Positions 46,943-57,964 of a stretch of 64,000 nucleotides of DNA are shown piece by piece. This stretch comes from Idiomarina tyrosinivorans. GTDB taxonomy: Bacteria; Pseudomonadota; Gammaproteobacteria; Enterobacterales; Alteromonadaceae. The position numbers were made by a program, and so were the translations under genes. The number at the start of each line of letters is the position of its first letter. Within the stretch, counting starts at the first letter, position 1. The stretch lies in contig NZ_PIQH01000004.1 of the NCBI RefSeq assembly GCF_003987475.1, positions 1 to 64,000 on the forward strand, written 5' to 3'. The notes under the pieces are model-generated. The model had not been told where the DNA came from. It saw nothing but the letters and a program-made list of their open reading frames with translations, and did not search any database.

Positions 46943-48865
46943 ATGGGTAAAGTCATCGGTATTGATTTAGGTACCACTAACTCATGTGTTGCTGTTTTAG
47001 ACGGCGGCAAAGCTCGCGTTATCGAAAACGCAGAAGGCGACCGCACAACGCCTTCAGTTGTGGCATTTACTGACGACGGTGAAACCTTGGTGGGTGCACC
47101 GGCGAAACGCCAAGCGGTCACAAACCCTAACAAAACGCTATTTGCGATTAAGCGCTTAATCGGTCGTCGCTTCCAAGACGAAGAGGTTCAGCGCGATATC
47201 GGCATTATGCCATACAAAATTGTCAAAGCGGACAATGGCGATGCTTGGGTAGAGGTTGATGGCGAGAAAAAAGCGCCACCACAGATTTCTGCTGAAGTAT
47301 TGAAGAAAATGAAAAAGACTGCGGAAGACTTCTTGGGTGAGAAAGTCACCGAAGCCGTTATTACCGTGCCTGCTTACTTTAATGACGCGCAACGCCAAGC
47401 AACCAAAGATGCTGGCCGTATCGCGGGGCTAGAAGTGAAGCGTATTATCAATGAGCCAACAGCGGCTGCATTGGCATACGGCATGGACAAGAAGAAAGGC
47501 GACAACGTCATTGCTGTGTACGACTTGGGTGGTGGTACGTTCGATATCTCTATCATTGAGATTGATGAAGTCGAAGGTGAGCATACCTTTGAAGTGTTGG
47601 CGACTAACGGTGACACCCACTTGGGTGGTGAAGACTTTGACAACCGCTTAATCAACTATTTGGTCGAGCAGTTCAACAAAGACCAAGGCATCGATTTACG
47701 CAAAGACCCGCTTGCGATGCAGCGCCTGAAAGAGGCTGCCGAGAAAGCGAAAATTGAATTATCTTCAGCACAACAAACTGAAGTGAATTTGCCATACATC
47801 ACTGCGGACTCTAGCGGTCCAAAACACATGGCAATCAAAGTCACCCGCGCGAAATTGGAATCATTGGTTGAAGACTTGATTCAGAAGTCTTTAGAACCAT
47901 TGAAGCAAGCGTTGGCGGATGCTGACCTGTCAGTCAGTGATGTCAATGACATCATCATGGTCGGTGGTCAAACGCGGATGCCGAAAGTACAAGCAGCCGT
48001 GACCGACTTCTTCGGCAAAGAGCCGCGCCGTGATGTCAACCCTGACGAAGCTGTTGCCGTAGGTGCAGCCGTCCAAGCTGGTGTATTGCAAGGTGACGTG
48101 AAAGACGTATTGCTACTTGACGTTTGTCCTCTGTCTCTTGGTATCGAAACCATGGGCGGAGTGATGACTAAGCTGATTGAGAAGAACACCACGATTCCGA
48201 CCAAAGAATCGCAAACTTTCTCGACCGCGGAAGATAACCAGTCAGCGGTGACCATTCACGTGCTTCAAGGTGAGCGTAAGCGTTCTGGCGATAACAAGTC
48301 ACTAGGGCAATTTAACCTAGAAGGTATTCGTCCAGCAGCGCGTGGTGTTCCGCAAATTGAAGTTACCTTCGATATTGACGCCGACGGTATCTTGCACGTG
48401 TCAGCGAAAGATAAAGACACCGGTAAAGAGCAGAAGATCACCATTAAAGCGTCTTCAGGCTTGGATGAGTCAGAAGTCGAACAAATGGTTCGTGACGCCG
48501 AAGCGCACGCCGAAGAAGACAAAAAATTCGAGGAAATGGTGCAGGCGCGCAACCAAGCGGACGGTTTGGTTCATGCAACGCGCAACCAGCTTGAAGAAGT
48601 CGGCGATGCCTTAGAAAGCGCTGACAAAGAAGCGATTGAAAAAGCGATTGAAGAATTGGAAGCCGCAGCGAAAGAAGGCGACAAAGAAGCAATCGAAGCG
48701 AAATCGCAAGCGTTAATGGAAGCGTCACAAAAACTGATGGAAGCCGCGCAAAGCAAACAAGCTGATGCCGGTGCTGAAGACGCAGCGAACGCCCAGTCGG
48801 GTAAAGCAGACGACGACGTCGTTGATGCTGAGTTCGAAGAAGTCAAAGACGACGACAAGAAATAA
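46943..48865 (+). CDS. dnaK: Molecular chaperone DnaK (Hsp70)
   Basis: Full-length 640-residue Hsp70. The ATPase domain has the signatures [28 protein letters not shown] and [14 protein letters not shown], then the linker [13 protein letters not shown], the substrate-binding domain and a helical lid with an acidic C-terminus ([13 protein letters not shown]). GGAGAG 6 nt upstream of the ATG. dnaJ follows after a hairpin. Confidence 0.99.
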   Translation: MGKVIGIDLGTTNSCVAVLDGGKARVIENAEGDRTTPSVVAFTDDGETLVGAPAKRQAVTNPNKTLFAIKRLIGRRFQDEEVQRDIGIMPYKIVKADNGDAWVEVDGEKKAPPQISAEVLKKMKKTAEDFLGEKVTEAVITVPAYFNDAQRQATKDAGRIAGLEVKRIINEPTAAALAYGMDKKKGDNVIAVYDLGGGTFDISIIEIDEVEGEHTFEVLATNGDTHLGGEDFDNRLINYLVEQFNKDQGIDLRKDPLAMQRLKEAAEKAKIELSSAQQTEVNLPYITADSSGPKHMAIKVTRAKLESLVEDLIQKSLEPLKQALADADLSVSDVNDIIMVGGQTRMPKVQAAVTDFFGKEPRRDVNPDEAVAVGAAVQAGVLQGDVKDVLLLDVCPLSLGIETMGGVMTKLIEKNTTIPTKESQTFSTAEDNQSAVTIHVLQGERKRSGDNKSLGQFNLEGIRPAARGVPQIEVTFDIDADGILHVSAKDKDTGKEQKITIKASSGLDESEVEQMVRDAEAHAEEDKKFEEMVQARNQADGLVHATRNQLEEVGDALESADKEAIEKAIEELEAAAKEGDKEAIEAKSQALMEASQKLMEAAQSKQADAGAEDAANAQSGKADDDVVDAEFEEVKDDDKK

Positions 48866-48889
48866 GTTGTCACTTTGATGAACCACATG

Positions 48890-48922
48890 ACGGGTGTCGC
48901 CGCTAAGGTGACGCCCGTTTAT
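48890..48922 (+). terminator. Hairpin between dnaK and dnaJ
   Basis: Twelve-base stem (48890-48901 with 48907-48918, two G-T pairs), 5-nt loop, then TTTATTTG. Likely a partial terminator that lowers dnaJ relative to dnaK, since dnaJ lacks its own clear promoter. Confidence 0.75.
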
Positions 48923-48951
48923 TTGTGTTGGGTAAACAAAGAGCGGTAGCT

Positions 48952-50106
48952 ATGGCGAGTCAAAATTTCTATGAAGTACTAGGCGTTAGCAAAGACGCCA
49001 ACGAACGCGAGATCAAGAAAGCCTATAAACGGATGGCAATGAAGTACCACCCAGACCGTACTAAGGGCGATAAAGAACTTGAGTCGAAGTTCAAAGAAAT
49101 TAAAGCAGCGTACGAAGTGCTGTCCGATCCGCAGAAACGGCAGATGTATGATCAATATGGTCATGAAGCCTTTCAACAGGCTCGCCAAGGCGGCGGTGGC
49201 CCAGGTGGCGCCGGAGGGTTCGGCGGCGGTGCTGACTTTGCCGATATCTTTGGTGATGTATTTGGTGATATTTTTGGTGGTGGTCGCCGCCAGCAGGCGC
49301 GTGCAGCGCGTGGTGCAGACCTGCGCTATAACTTAGAAATGTCACTGGAAGATGCGGTTCGCGGTAAATCCGTGGAGCTGGAAATTCCTACCTTGGTAGA
49401 ATGTGAAGATTGTCACGGCAGTGGAGCGAAGAAAGGGACCTCGCCGAAAACCTGTGGTCAGTGCCATGGTACGGGGCAAATTCAGATGCGCCAAGGGTTC
49501 TTTGCGGTACAACAAACCTGCCCACAATGTCGCGGTAGTGGTAAGGTGATCAGCGATCCGTGTCGCTCTTGCCATGGTCATGGCCGGGTAGAGAAGAAAA
49601 AGACCTTGTCGGTGAAAATACCCGCGGGCGTAGATACTGGTGATCGTATTCGCTTGGCCGGTGAAGGTGAAGCCGGAGAGCACGGAGCACCTGCGGGCGA
49701 TTTGTATGTGCAAGTGCATGTGCGTGAACACCCAATTTTCACGCGAGATGGCAACAACTTGTATTGCGAAGTACCAATGAGCTTTACCAAAGCGGCTCTC
49801 GGCGGTGAAATCGAAGTGCCAACGTTAGACGGTAAAGTTAAGCTTAAAGTACCGAAAGAAACGCAAACGGGTAAGCTGTTCCGCTTGCGCGGAAAAGGGG
49901 TCAAATCGGTTCGTACAGGTACTGCGGGCGATTTACTTTGCAAAGTTGTAGTGGAAACGCCAGTCAACTTGTCCGATAGTCAACGTGAACTGTTGAGCGA
50001 CTTAGAACGTTCAATGGGGGAGGGCGAAGAAGTGGCAAGATATCGCCCAAAAGAAAAAGGCTTTTTTGATGGCGTGAAGCAGTTCTTTGACGACTTACGC
50101 AGCTAA
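48952..50106 (+). CDS. dnaJ: Chaperone DnaJ (Hsp40)
   Basis: Co-chaperone that delivers substrates to DnaK. The 384-residue protein has the J domain with HPD (KYHPDRTKG), a Gly/Phe-rich linker, four CxxCxGxG zinc repeats ([32 protein letters not shown]) and the C-terminal substrate domains. Start at 48952 ([11 protein letters not shown]). A 7-bp hairpin (50104-50110 with 50114-50120) begins at its stop codon. Confidence 0.98.
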   Translation: MASQNFYEVLGVSKDANEREIKKAYKRMAMKYHPDRTKGDKELESKFKEIKAAYEVLSDPQKRQMYDQYGHEAFQQARQGGGGPGGAGGFGGGADFADIFGDVFGDIFGGGRRQQARAARGADLRYNLEMSLEDAVRGKSVELEIPTLVECEDCHGSGAKKGTSPKTCGQCHGTGQIQMRQGFFAVQQTCPQCRGSGKVISDPCRSCHGHGRVEKKKTLSVKIPAGVDTGDRIRLAGEGEAGEHGAPAGDLYVQVHVREHPIFTRDGNNLYCEVPMSFTKAALGGEIEVPTLDGKVKLKVPKETQTGKLFRLRGKGVKSVRTGTAGDLLCKVVVETPVNLSDSQRELLSDLERSMGEGEEVARYRPKEKGFFDGVKQFFDDLRS

Positions 50107-50160
50107 CTACGGCGTAGTTATCGTGAGTCGCGGGAGTTGCATACTGGCAAGGAGGATCTT

Positions 50161-51045
50161 ATGCAGACAAGCCTTAAACAGTGGGGTAAATCTCTCGCGA
50201 TAGTTGTCCTTACGGGGATGAGCAGTGGGCTTTTAGCAAGCTGCTCAACGTCACCTACTGGGCGCTCGCAATTACAATTCTTTTCGCACGACCAACTGGC
50301 AAAAATGGGTAATTCCTCGTACGAGGAAATGAAAAAAGAGGAACCCATTGTTAACGATGCTGATATCATTCAGTACGTTAGCTGTGTCAGCCACACGCTA
50401 ATCAAGCAACTCCCTGAACCTTACAGCACTGCCGATTGGGAAATTACCGTATTTGATAAGCCAGTGGTCAACGCATTTGCCTTGCCCGGTGCTAATATCG
50501 GCGTTTATAACGGGTTGTTGCATGTTGCCAAAACACCAGCCCAACTCGCCGCAGTGATAGGACATGAGATCGGTCATGTGATTGCAGACCACAGTAACGA
50601 GCGCATGTCGAGTAACATGTTAGTCGGGCTAGGCTTGCAGATCGGTGGTGCGGTAGCGAATGCAAAAATGGACAACAGCAATGCTGGGCTGCTGATGGCG
50701 GCATTGGGTGTTGGTGCGCAAGTTGGCATCTTGTTGCCATACTCTCGAACCCATGAATCAGAAGCCGATGAGTTGGGTTTAGGCTATATGGCAAAAGCAG
50801 GGTTCGACCCACATCAAGCGGTGGAGCTGTGGAAAAATATGGCGGCCGAAGGCGGCGCAGCACCACCAGAACTGCTCTCCACTCACCCATCGCCGGAAAG
50901 CCGGATTGACGCACTACAACAGCAGTTACCTGAAGTAATGCCAGCTTATCAAACGGCATTAAAAGGTTCCGGTGCACCGCAGTGCCAACGCCCTGAGCGC
51001 TTGAATCAGCCACTCCCGACAGCCACCGAGAAAGAGCAGGAATAA
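50161..51045 (+). CDS. M48 family metalloprotease lipoprotein
   Basis: A 294-residue lipoprotein (signal with lipobox LLASC) with the zinc motif HEIGH in AAVIGHEIGHVIADH and the downstream ESEADELGLGYMAKAGFDP. It resembles the LoiP/YcaL group of periplasmic envelope-quality proteases. AAGGAGG lies 6 nt before ATG 50161. Stop overlaps the dapB start (TAATG). Paralogue assignment is uncertain. Confidence 0.92.
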   Translation: MQTSLKQWGKSLAIVVLTGMSSGLLASCSTSPTGRSQLQFFSHDQLAKMGNSSYEEMKKEEPIVNDADIIQYVSCVSHTLIKQLPEPYSTADWEITVFDKPVVNAFALPGANIGVYNGLLHVAKTPAQLAAVIGHEIGHVIADHSNERMSSNMLVGLGLQIGGAVANAKMDNSNAGLLMAALGVGAQVGILLPYSRTHESEADELGLGYMAKAGFDPHQAVELWKNMAAEGGAAPPELLSTHPSPESRIDALQQQLPEVMPAYQTALKGSGAPQCQRPERLNQPLPTATEKEQE

Positions 51046-51860
51046 TGTCGAAGACGATTGCCGTAGCGGTGTTGGGCGCCGCGGGAAGGATGGGACAGGC
51101 AGTGATTGCTGCACTGGCTCAACAATCAACGGTCAGCCTGAGTGCCGCTGTCGTTCGTGAGGGTGATTCACGCATCGGCGAAGCTGTGGTGCAGATGCCT
51201 AATCAGCAATATTGCGCAGCAACTGCGGTTGATTGGCAGGCGACCGACGCCATTATTGATTTCTCCAGTGTTGCAGCGGTGAGTGATCACTTGGCATTAG
51301 CCAGTCGCCACCGGTGCCCGATCGTGCTCTGCACCACAGGGCTCAGTGAGAGCCAACAACGGCTAATCGATACTACAGCAAACAATGTCGCAGTTCTGCC
51401 AGCGCGGAACACCAGCGTTGGCATCGCGTTGCTGGAGAAGCTCACAGAATTGGCAACCGCAACGTTGCCGGATATCGATATCGAAATTGCTGAAACTCAT
51501 CATAAGCACAAAAAGGATGCGCCGTCAGGCACCGCAATCGCCCTAGCTGAGGCAGCAAGTCGGGGAGCAGGGTTAGCGTTTAATCGCCACCAAGCAACGC
51601 CGCGGGGAGAGGGTGAACGCGAAGCCGGGAGCATCGGTTTTGCGGTCACACGAGCGGCAGACATCGTTGGTGAACACAGTGTGTTGCTGGCGCGCCTAGG
51701 AGAGCGAATGATACTTGAACACCGTGTCAGCGACCGTAAGATCTTTGCCGATGGTGCCATTAAGGCTGCACAATGGCTGGCGCACCAAACGCCCGGGCGC
51801 TATCAAATGAGTGATGTCTTGGGACTTAATCACGCGTTGCAAAGACTGCTTGCGGAGTAA
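51045..51860 (+). CDS. dapB: 4-hydroxy-tetrahydrodipicolinate reductase
   Basis: Lysine/diaminopimelate biosynthesis. The 271-residue protein has the nucleotide-binding VLGAAGRMGQAVI, the substrate motif ETHHKHKKDAPSGTA and the C-terminal dimer domain. Begins inside the previous stop (TAATG). dapB directly before carAB is a common gammaproteobacterial order. Confidence 0.97.
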   Translation: MSKTIAVAVLGAAGRMGQAVIAALAQQSTVSLSAAVVREGDSRIGEAVVQMPNQQYCAATAVDWQATDAIIDFSSVAAVSDHLALASRHRCPIVLCTTGLSESQQRLIDTTANNVAVLPARNTSVGIALLEKLTELATATLPDIDIEIAETHHKHKKDAPSGTAIALAEAASRGAGLAFNRHQATPRGEGEREAGSIGFAVTRAADIVGEHSVLLARLGERMILEHRVSDRKIFADGAIKAAQWLAHQTPGRYQMSDVLGLNHALQRLLAE

Positions 51861-51868
51861 ATTAACGC

Positions 51869-51897
51869 TAGACGATTTTGTCTTTTTTTACTAAAAT
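51869..51897 (+). promoter_or_regulatory. Promoter for carAB
   Basis: TAGACG (51869-51874), 17-bp spacer, TAAAAT (51892-51897), giving a leader of about 105 nt before the carA start. Confidence 0.5.
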
Positions 51898-51921
51898 AGG
51901 CGCAATTTGCCTGATTCAGTG

Positions 51922-51990
51922 TTAACGCTGGAAAAGTGCTCTTCAGAACGTTAAACGGGGAACTCAATTGTTTGATTCGCCCGTTTTTTT
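51922..51990 (+). promoter_or_regulatory. Attenuator-like leader of carA
   Basis: An intrinsic terminator, AAACGGG (51953-51959) with CCCGTTT (51980-51986) and a run of seven Ts, ends 18 bp before the carA start codon. An upstream hairpin (TTAACGCTG at 51922-51930 with CAG and CGTTAA at 51944-51954) overlaps its 5' arm by two bases. This is the layout of a terminator/antiterminator switch. No leader peptide is obvious. Confidence 0.65.
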
Positions 51991-52007
51991 ATGTACGGAG
52001 GTTGCCC

Positions 52008-53153
52008 TTGAGTATTTTAGCGAGTCCATCCGCTAAGCAAGCGATACTGGTACTAGCCGATGGTACTGTTTTTCGCGGAACAGCGATTGGAGCTCTCGGC
52101 TCCGCGGTCGGCGAAGTGGTTTTCAACACTGCAATGACCGGCTATCAAGAAATATTAACTGACCCTTCCTACACTGAACAAATTGTTACCCTAACTTATC
52201 CCCACATTGGCAATACCGGCACTAACGACGAAGACGTCGAATCTGACAAAGTTTGTGCAAAAGGTTTAGTTATCCGTGATAACGCGATGATTGCCAGCAA
52301 TTTTCGCAATCAGAAGTCGCTCTCTGACTATCTAATTGAACACAACATTGTCGGAATTGCCGATATCGACACCCGTAAACTCACCCGAATTCTGCGTGAA
52401 AAAGGTGCCCAAAATGGCTGCATTATGGCGGGTGATATTGATGAGCAACAGACACTCGCAGCGGCGCAAAAATTTCCTGGGTTACAAGGTATGGACTTGG
52501 CCAAAGTGGTGTGCGTGAAAGAGCAGCAACAGTGGGCCGAAGGAAGTTGGCAGTTAGGGCAAGGTTTTGTCACTCCATCACAGTTGCCTTACCATGTGGT
52601 CGCATACGACTACGGGATAAAGCGTAATATTTTGCGGATGTTAGTGGACCGTGGCTGTCGGGTTACCTTAGTGCCGGCGCAAACCTCTGCCGAAGAGGTG
52701 TTGGCGCTTAAACCTGATGGGATTTTCTTATCGAATGGGCCCGGTGATCCTGAGCCTTGCGACTATGCAATTAAAGCCATCAAAACGTTGATGGACAAAG
52801 ATATTCCGATATTCGGTATATGCTTAGGACACCAGTTGTTAGCACTGGCGAGTGGTGCACGCACAATGAAGATGAAGTTCGGTCATCACGGTGCCAACCA
52901 TCCAGTGAAAGACATCGCCCGCGGTACAGTGATGATCACCAGTCAAAACCACGGCTTTGCCGTCGACGAATCATCGCTACCGGATACTTTGGAAGTGACC
53001 CATGTGTCGTTATTCGACGGCACCTTGCAAGGTATTCAGCGCAAAGATATTCCAGCATTCAGTTTCCAAGGTCACCCAGAGGCGAGTCCGGGACCACATG
53101 ATGCCGCGCCATTGTTTGACCATTTTATTGAATTGATTGAAGCACGCCAGTAA
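52008..53153 (+). CDS. carA: Carbamoyl-phosphate synthase small subunit
   Basis: Glutaminase subunit supplying ammonia to CarB for arginine and pyrimidine synthesis. The 381-residue protein has the class I amidotransferase site with nucleophile Cys in [15 protein letters not shown] and His/Glu in GHPEASPGP. The start is TTG at 52008 with GGAGG 6 nt upstream; this gives the family length (382 in E. coli). A longer reading from GTG 51936 would pass through the leader terminator and is rejected. Confidence 0.96.
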   Translation: MSILASPSAKQAILVLADGTVFRGTAIGALGSAVGEVVFNTAMTGYQEILTDPSYTEQIVTLTYPHIGNTGTNDEDVESDKVCAKGLVIRDNAMIASNFRNQKSLSDYLIEHNIVGIADIDTRKLTRILREKGAQNGCIMAGDIDEQQTLAAAQKFPGLQGMDLAKVVCVKEQQQWAEGSWQLGQGFVTPSQLPYHVVAYDYGIKRNILRMLVDRGCRVTLVPAQTSAEEVLALKPDGIFLSNGPGDPEPCDYAIKAIKTLMDKDIPIFGICLGHQLLALASGARTMKMKFGHHGANHPVKDIARGTVMITSQNHGFAVDESSLPDTLEVTHVSLFDGTLQGIQRKDIPAFSFQGHPEASPGPHDAAPLFDHFIELIEARQ

Positions 53154-53184
53154 TTCACGCAGCAGGTAAGAGACGAAGCACACT

Positions 53185-56100
53185 ATGCCAAAACGTACTG
53201 ATATAAAAAGTATTCTAATTCTCGGCGCTGGACCCATCGTTATCGGTCAGGCTTGTGAGTTTGACTACTCTGGAGCTCAAGCTTGTAAAGCGCTGCGCGA
53301 AGAAGGCTACCGGGTGATTCTGGTTAACTCTAATCCAGCGACCATTATGACTGACCCGGAAATGGCCGATGCCACTTACATTGAACCCATTCATTGGGAA
53401 GTGGTGGAGAAAATTATCGAGCTGGAGCGTCCCGACGCGATCTTACCGACCATGGGTGGCCAAACCGCACTCAACTGTGCTTTGGATTTAGACCGCCATG
53501 GGGTGTTGTCACGCTTCAATGTGGAAATGATTGGTGCTAACGCCGACGCCATTGATAAGGCAGAAAACCGCGATCGTTTCGATAAAGCGATGAAAGCCAT
53601 CGGCTTGGAAACGCCTAATGCAGAACTTGCGCACAGCATGGATGAAGCATTCGATGTGCTCGAGCGGCTAGGCTTCCCTTGTATTATCCGACCGTCTTTC
53701 ACGATGGGCGGAAGCGGTGGTGGTATCGCCTACAACCGCGAAGAGTTTGAAGAAATTTGTAAGCGTGGTTTGGACCTATCGCCAACCAACGAATTGTTGA
53801 TTGATGAATCGTTGTTGGGTTGGAAAGAATACGAAATGGAAGTGGTTCGCGATAAGAACGATAACTGTATTATCGTTTGTGCGATTGAGAACTTCGATGC
53901 TATGGGAATTCATACCGGTGACTCCATCACTGTTGCGCCGGCGCAAACCTTGACCGATAAAGAATACCAATTGATGCGCGACTCAGCGATGGCGGTATTG
54001 CGGGAGATTGGCGTGGAAACCGGCGGCTCTAACGTACAGTTTGGGGTCAACCCAGATACTGGCCGAGTCGTCGTGATTGAAATGAACCCACGGGTGTCAC
54101 GTTCTTCTGCGCTGGCTTCTAAGGCGACCGGATTCCCGATTGCAAAAGTTGCCGCTAAACTCGCTGTCGGTTACACCCTTGACGAACTCGAAAATGAAAT
54201 TACGGGTGGCGTCACGCCAGCATCGTTCGAACCTGCATTGGATTATGTGGTTACCAAAATTCCACGGTTCAACTTTGAAAAGTTTGCCGGCTGTAATGAT
54301 CGCTTGACCACGCAGATGAAGTCGGTGGGTGAGGTTATGGCGATTGGCCGTAACTTCCAAGAATCAATGCAAAAGGCGCTACGTGGCTTAGAGTTAGGGG
54401 CTACAGGGTTTGATCCTATCGTTGATATGAGTGACCCAGAGGAAGCCCGCTCACGGGTTATCCGCGAGCTCAAAGAGCCGGGAGCCGAGCGTATTTGGTA
54501 CATCGCCGATGCTTTCCGCTTAGGTATGTCAGTGCGCGAAGTGTTTGAGCTTACCCGCATCGATGAATGGTACTTGATGCAAATTGCTGAACTGGTCGAA
54601 GCGGAACAAGAGCTTGGCCAAATCGGTCTGTCCGGTTTGAACAAAGACACGCTGTTCGCACTTAAACGACGTGGATTTGCGGATAAGCGGATTGCCGATC
54701 TGCTCTCGGTTAGCGAGAAAGAAGTGCGGAAGAAGCGTCATAAGCTGGGTGTTACACCGGTGTACAAACGGGTGGATACTTGTGCGGCAGAATTTGCTTC
54801 TGGCACGGCTTACATGTATTCGACCTACGACGAAGAGTGTGAAGCAGCACCGTCAGATAAAGAAAAAATCATGGTTATTGGCGGTGGCCCTAACCGTATT
54901 GGCCAAGGTATCGAATTCGACTATTGTTGCGTACACGCGGCGTTAGCCTTGCGAGAAGACGGTTACGAAACCATCATGGTCAATTGTAATCCGGAAACGG
55001 TATCGACCGACTACGACACCTCTGACCGACTCTACTTTGAGCCCATCACCTTAGAAGACGTGATTGAAATTGTTCGACTCGAGAAGCCGGTGGGAGTGAT
55101 TGTTCAGTATGGTGGCCAAACGCCATTGAAACTGGCGCGCGAGTTAGAAGCGAACGGCGTCCCCATTATCGGCACATCGCCGGATGCGATCGATCGCTCG
55201 GAAGACCGTGAGCGGTTCCAAAGCGCGGTTAAACGGTTAGGCTTGAAGCAACCAGAAAATGCGACAGTGACTAACATTACCAGTGCGGTTACTGAGGCCA
55301 AGCGTATTGGTTACCCGCTAGTGGTTCGCCCCTCTTATGTACTGGGTGGTCGGGCAATGGAAATTGTTTACGACGAAGCCGACTTGCGCCGTTACCTTAA
55401 CGACGCGGTGAGTGTGTCAAACGATGCGCCAGTGCTGTTAGACCGGTTCTTAGATAATGCAATTGAGGTTGACGTCGACGCTGTTTGTGATGGTCAGAAT
55501 GTACTGATCGGCGGCATCATGCAGCATATCGAAGAGGCGGGTGTGCATTCAGGCGATTCCGCCTGTTCGTTACCGCCATATTCACTGCCTGATACCATTC
55601 AAAATCAGTTACGCGAACAAATGCAAAAGTTAGCGTTTGAGCTAAATGTTAATGGTTTGATGAACGCACAGTTTGCGGTTAAAGGCGAAGACATTTATCT
55701 GATTGAGGTGAACCCACGTGCGGCGCGTACAGTACCTTTTGTGTCAAAAGCTACCGGTGTGCCATTGGCTAAGGTTGCCGCTCGAGTTATGGTCGGCCAA
55801 AGCTTGGAACAACAAGGCTATGTGAAAGAAATTATTCCACCTTATTACTCAGTAAAAGAAGTGGTCATTCCATTTGCCAAGTTCCAAGGCGTTGACCCTA
55901 TTCGCGGTCCAGAAATGCGCTCGACAGGTGAGGTGATGGGGGTCGGCGAAAGTTTCGAGGAAGCTTACGCGAAGGCCAACCTCGGTGCCGGTGAAGCGTT
56001 AGCGAAGTCGGGCAAAGCGTTAATTTCGGTTAAAAATAGCGATAAATCTCGGTTGATGGATTTAGCCCGCGGCTTAATTGCGCTAGGGTTTAAATTAGAA

Positions 56101-56412
56101 GCAACGCGTGGCACGGCAAAAATGCTACGTGAAGAGAATATCGATTGCACCGTGGTTAATAAGTTACAAGAAGGTCGACCGAATATTGTTGATGCTATCA
56201 AAAATGGTGAGTATAGCTATATCATCAATACTGTTGAGGGTCGTCAGTCTATTGAAGACTCTGTTTACATTCGCCGCGAAGCGTTGTTAAACAAAGTGAT
56301 TTATACGACCACCCTCAATGCCGCTTTTGCGACGGTTAAAGCCAACACGGCCGATGACCGGGCGCGGGTGAGTTCGGTCCAAGAACTTCATAAAAGGGTT
56401 AAATTAGTATGA
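53185..56412 (+). CDS. carB: Carbamoyl-phosphate synthase large subunit
   Basis: Full-length 1075-residue synthetase with two homologous ATP-grasp halves (first [17 protein letters not shown], second [16 protein letters not shown]), an oligomerisation domain and the C-terminal allosteric MGS-like domain (about 935-1075). RBS is weak (AAGAGA). Stop overlaps greA by 4 bp. Confidence 0.99.
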   Translation: MPKRTDIKSILILGAGPIVIGQACEFDYSGAQACKALREEGYRVILVNSNPATIMTDPEMADATYIEPIHWEVVEKIIELERPDAILPTMGGQTALNCALDLDRHGVLSRFNVEMIGANADAIDKAENRDRFDKAMKAIGLETPNAELAHSMDEAFDVLERLGFPCIIRPSFTMGGSGGGIAYNREEFEEICKRGLDLSPTNELLIDESLLGWKEYEMEVVRDKNDNCIIVCAIENFDAMGIHTGDSITVAPAQTLTDKEYQLMRDSAMAVLREIGVETGGSNVQFGVNPDTGRVVVIEMNPRVSRSSALASKATGFPIAKVAAKLAVGYTLDELENEITGGVTPASFEPALDYVVTKIPRFNFEKFAGCNDRLTTQMKSVGEVMAIGRNFQESMQKALRGLELGATGFDPIVDMSDPEEARSRVIRELKEPGAERIWYIADAFRLGMSVREVFELTRIDEWYLMQIAELVEAEQELGQIGLSGLNKDTLFALKRRGFADKRIADLLSVSEKEVRKKRHKLGVTPVYKRVDTCAAEFASGTAYMYSTYDEECEAAPSDKEKIMVIGGGPNRIGQGIEFDYCCVHAALALREDGYETIMVNCNPETVSTDYDTSDRLYFEPITLEDVIEIVRLEKPVGVIVQYGGQTPLKLARELEANGVPIIGTSPDAIDRSEDRERFQSAVKRLGLKQPENATVTNITSAVTEAKRIGYPLVVRPSYVLGGRAMEIVYDEADLRRYLNDAVSVSNDAPVLLDRFLDNAIEVDVDAVCDGQNVLIGGIMQHIEEAGVHSGDSACSLPPYSLPDTIQNQLREQMQKLAFELNVNGLMNAQFAVKGEDIYLIEVNPRAARTVPFVSKATGVPLAKVAARVMVGQSLEQQGYVKEIIPPYYSVKEVVIPFAKFQGVDPIRGPEMRSTGEVMGVGESFEEAYAKANLGAGEALAKSGKALISVKNSDKSRLMDLARGLIALGFKLEATRGTAKMLREENIDCTVVNKLQEGRPNIVDAIKNGEYSYIINTVEGRQSIEDSVYIRREALLNKVIYTTTLNAAFATVKANTADDRARVSSVQELHKRVKLV

Positions 56413-56885
56413 ACCAGATTCCGATGACGGAACGCGGTGCAGAAATGCTCCGCAGCGAGTTAAAAAAATTAAAATCAGAAGATCGTCCTAGAATTATTCA
56501 GGCCATAGCAGAAGCGCGTGAACATGGCGACTTAAAAGAGAACGCTGAATATCATGCTGCGCGTGAGCAGCAGGGGTTCTGTGAGGGCCGCATTCAGGAA
56601 ATTGAAGCGAAATTATCGAATGCGCAAATCATTGATGTGACCAAAATGCCAAATAACGGCCGAGTGATTTTTGGCGCAACAGTGACGCTGTATAACACCA
56701 GCAACGACGCTGAAGTAAAATACCGCATTGTCGGTGACGACGAGGCTGATATTAAGTCTAATTTAATTTCGGTGAATTCTCCGATTGCCCGAGCGTTGAT
56801 CGGCAAAGAAGTTGACGATGTAGCAGTCGTCACTACGCCTAATGGTGAAGTTGAGTATGAAGTGGTGAATGTTGAGTACATTTAA
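56409..56885 (+). CDS. greA: Transcription elongation factor GreA
   Basis: Rescues backtracked RNA polymerase. The 158-residue protein has the N-terminal coiled coil with the acidic tip [15 protein letters not shown] and the FKBP-like C-terminal domain. ATGA overlap with the carB stop suggests coupling. A strong terminator follows. Confidence 0.98.
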   Translation: MNQIPMTERGAEMLRSELKKLKSEDRPRIIQAIAEAREHGDLKENAEYHAAREQQGFCEGRIQEIEAKLSNAQIIDVTKMPNNGRVIFGATVTLYNTSNDAEVKYRIVGDDEADIKSNLISVNSPIARALIGKEVDDVAVVTTPNGEVEYEVVNVEYI

Positions 56886-56913
56886 CACACTTGGCTTGAC
56901 CCAGCTCCTTAAT

Positions 56914-56941
56914 AAAAGCGGACATTTGTCCGCTTTTTTTT
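56914..56941 (+). terminator. Terminator after greA
   Basis: AAAAGCGGAC and GTCCGCTTTT form a 10-bp stem with a 4-nt loop, followed by a T-run. Confidence 0.94.
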
Positions 56942-57040
56942 ATATTTCAAAATGTTTCGGTCGCTTTTGCTCTATCGTCGATTTTGTTTCCTTTGTACCG
57001 TGTTATAGTTGCTTCGTCACGGATTTGACGAGTATTAAAA

Positions 57041-57559
57041 ATGGAAAAAGTCAATACGGTATACCATACACATGCCTATGTTCGGCGCGCGCCGACGCGT
57101 TCAATTCAACCCATCAATTTGCAACAGAGTATTTTTCGGTTAAAGCTGATTTCTGGTAAAAAGCGCATTAAAGATGTGACCCAATGGATGGGAGTAAAGG
57201 AAACACGCTACGCAAACTGGCGTCGGCGCGGCACCGTTCCATACCAAATTATTATTCACGCGCTACTGATTCACGGAATTTCCTTAGATTGGTTTTTCGC
57301 TGCAGGGGAGCGGCTTTATTATCCTCGCCCGGACGAATTTGAGGAGCTCGGTGAGCAACCTCGAATTGGTGACCGGGAACGTCGCATGCGTTTATTGGGG
57401 GCGTTGCAAGTCATCGACCCAGTGCTGGAGGAACTCGGTGCTGAGCGTAACGAAAAACATCGTGATTTAATGTTAGAGGTGTTCTTCTCGGCCAATAATG
57501 ACTGGGTGTCGCTAAGCGTAGCACTGCGCGCAGTGGCGCAGGCTTTAGCGCTGGAGTAG
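57041..57559 (+). CDS. CI-repressor-type HTH regulator
   Basis: A 172-residue DNA-binding protein. A basic N-terminal tail (about 1-30) precedes an HTH domain of the phage CI type (RIKDVTQWMGVKETRYANWR, then RRGTVPYQIIIHALLIHGIS and LDWFFAAGE). The C-terminal 70 residues are helical and acidic, without the S24 peptidase domain of true CI, so it is not SOS-cleavable. A -10-like TATAGT (57004-57009) and a small CGTCA-N6-TGACG palindrome (57015-57030) precede the ATG. No prophage genes are nearby; it looks like a resident chromosomal regulator of unknown target. Confidence 0.82.
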   Translation: MEKVNTVYHTHAYVRRAPTRSIQPINLQQSIFRLKLISGKKRIKDVTQWMGVKETRYANWRRRGTVPYQIIIHALLIHGISLDWFFAAGERLYYPRPDEFEELGEQPRIGDRERRMRLLGALQVIDPVLEELGAERNEKHRDLMLEVFFSANNDWVSLSVALRAVAQALALE

Positions 57560-57560
57560 T

Positions 57561-57857
57561 TTAACCGCGAGGAAGTTTAAGGCTAGGTTCTTGTGCTGGG
57601 CGATACAAAATTTGTACTTTACCGATCACTTGAACTTCCTCTGCTTGAGTTTCGCGAACAATGGTCTGCATAATTTGTTTGCGTAACTCACGGTCTTCTT
57701 CTGGAACTTTTACTTTGATTAATTCGTGGTGCTCAAGGGCGCCATCAATTTCCGCTATAACGCCCTCAGTTAAACCGTTAGCGCCTAGTAAAACCACCGG
57801 CTTTAGGCTATGCGCCTGCTGCTTTAAAAACTGTTTTTGCTTATTGGTTAATGCCAT
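57561..57857 (-). CDS. yhbY: YhbY-family CRM-domain RNA-binding protein
   Basis: A 98-residue single CRM domain with the opening LTNKQKQFLKQQAHSLKPVV, the GANGLTEGV loop and the strand ELIKVKVPEEDR. E. coli YhbY associates with pre-50S ribosomes. Diverges from rlmE, the usual arrangement, and is convergent with the HTH gene (1-bp gap). Confidence 0.95.
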   Translation of the reverse strand: MALTNKQKQFLKQQAHSLKPVVLLGANGLTEGVIAEIDGALEHHELIKVKVPEEDRELRKQIMQTIVRETQAEEVQVIGKVQILYRPAQEPSLKLPRG

Positions 57858-57882
57858 ATTGCTAAATTCTCTACCGAATTGC

Positions 57883-57911
57883 CTTGAATTTCCGCTATTC
57901 TAACGCCATCT
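57883..57911 (+). promoter_or_regulatory. Sigma-32-like promoter for rlmE-ftsH
   Basis: CTTGAAT (57883-57889), 14-bp spacer, CGCCATCT (57904-57911), 54 bp before rlmE. A short AAAGG-TTA-CCTTT palindrome (57949-57961) covers the RBS region next to the ATG. Confidence 0.75.
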
Positions 57912-57964
57912 ATGCTCTATACACCAGAGTCGTGATTCCGATTTAGTAAAAGGTTACCTTTAGA

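Noticed and set aside
51936-52007. N-terminal extension of carA from GTG 51936
   Set aside because: The extension would be translated through the leader terminator and is absent from the family; TTG 52008 has a good RBS.
57041-57559. Prophage remnant suggested by the CI-like gene
   Set aside because: Flanked directly by greA and yhbY with no integrase, att repeat or other phage gene.
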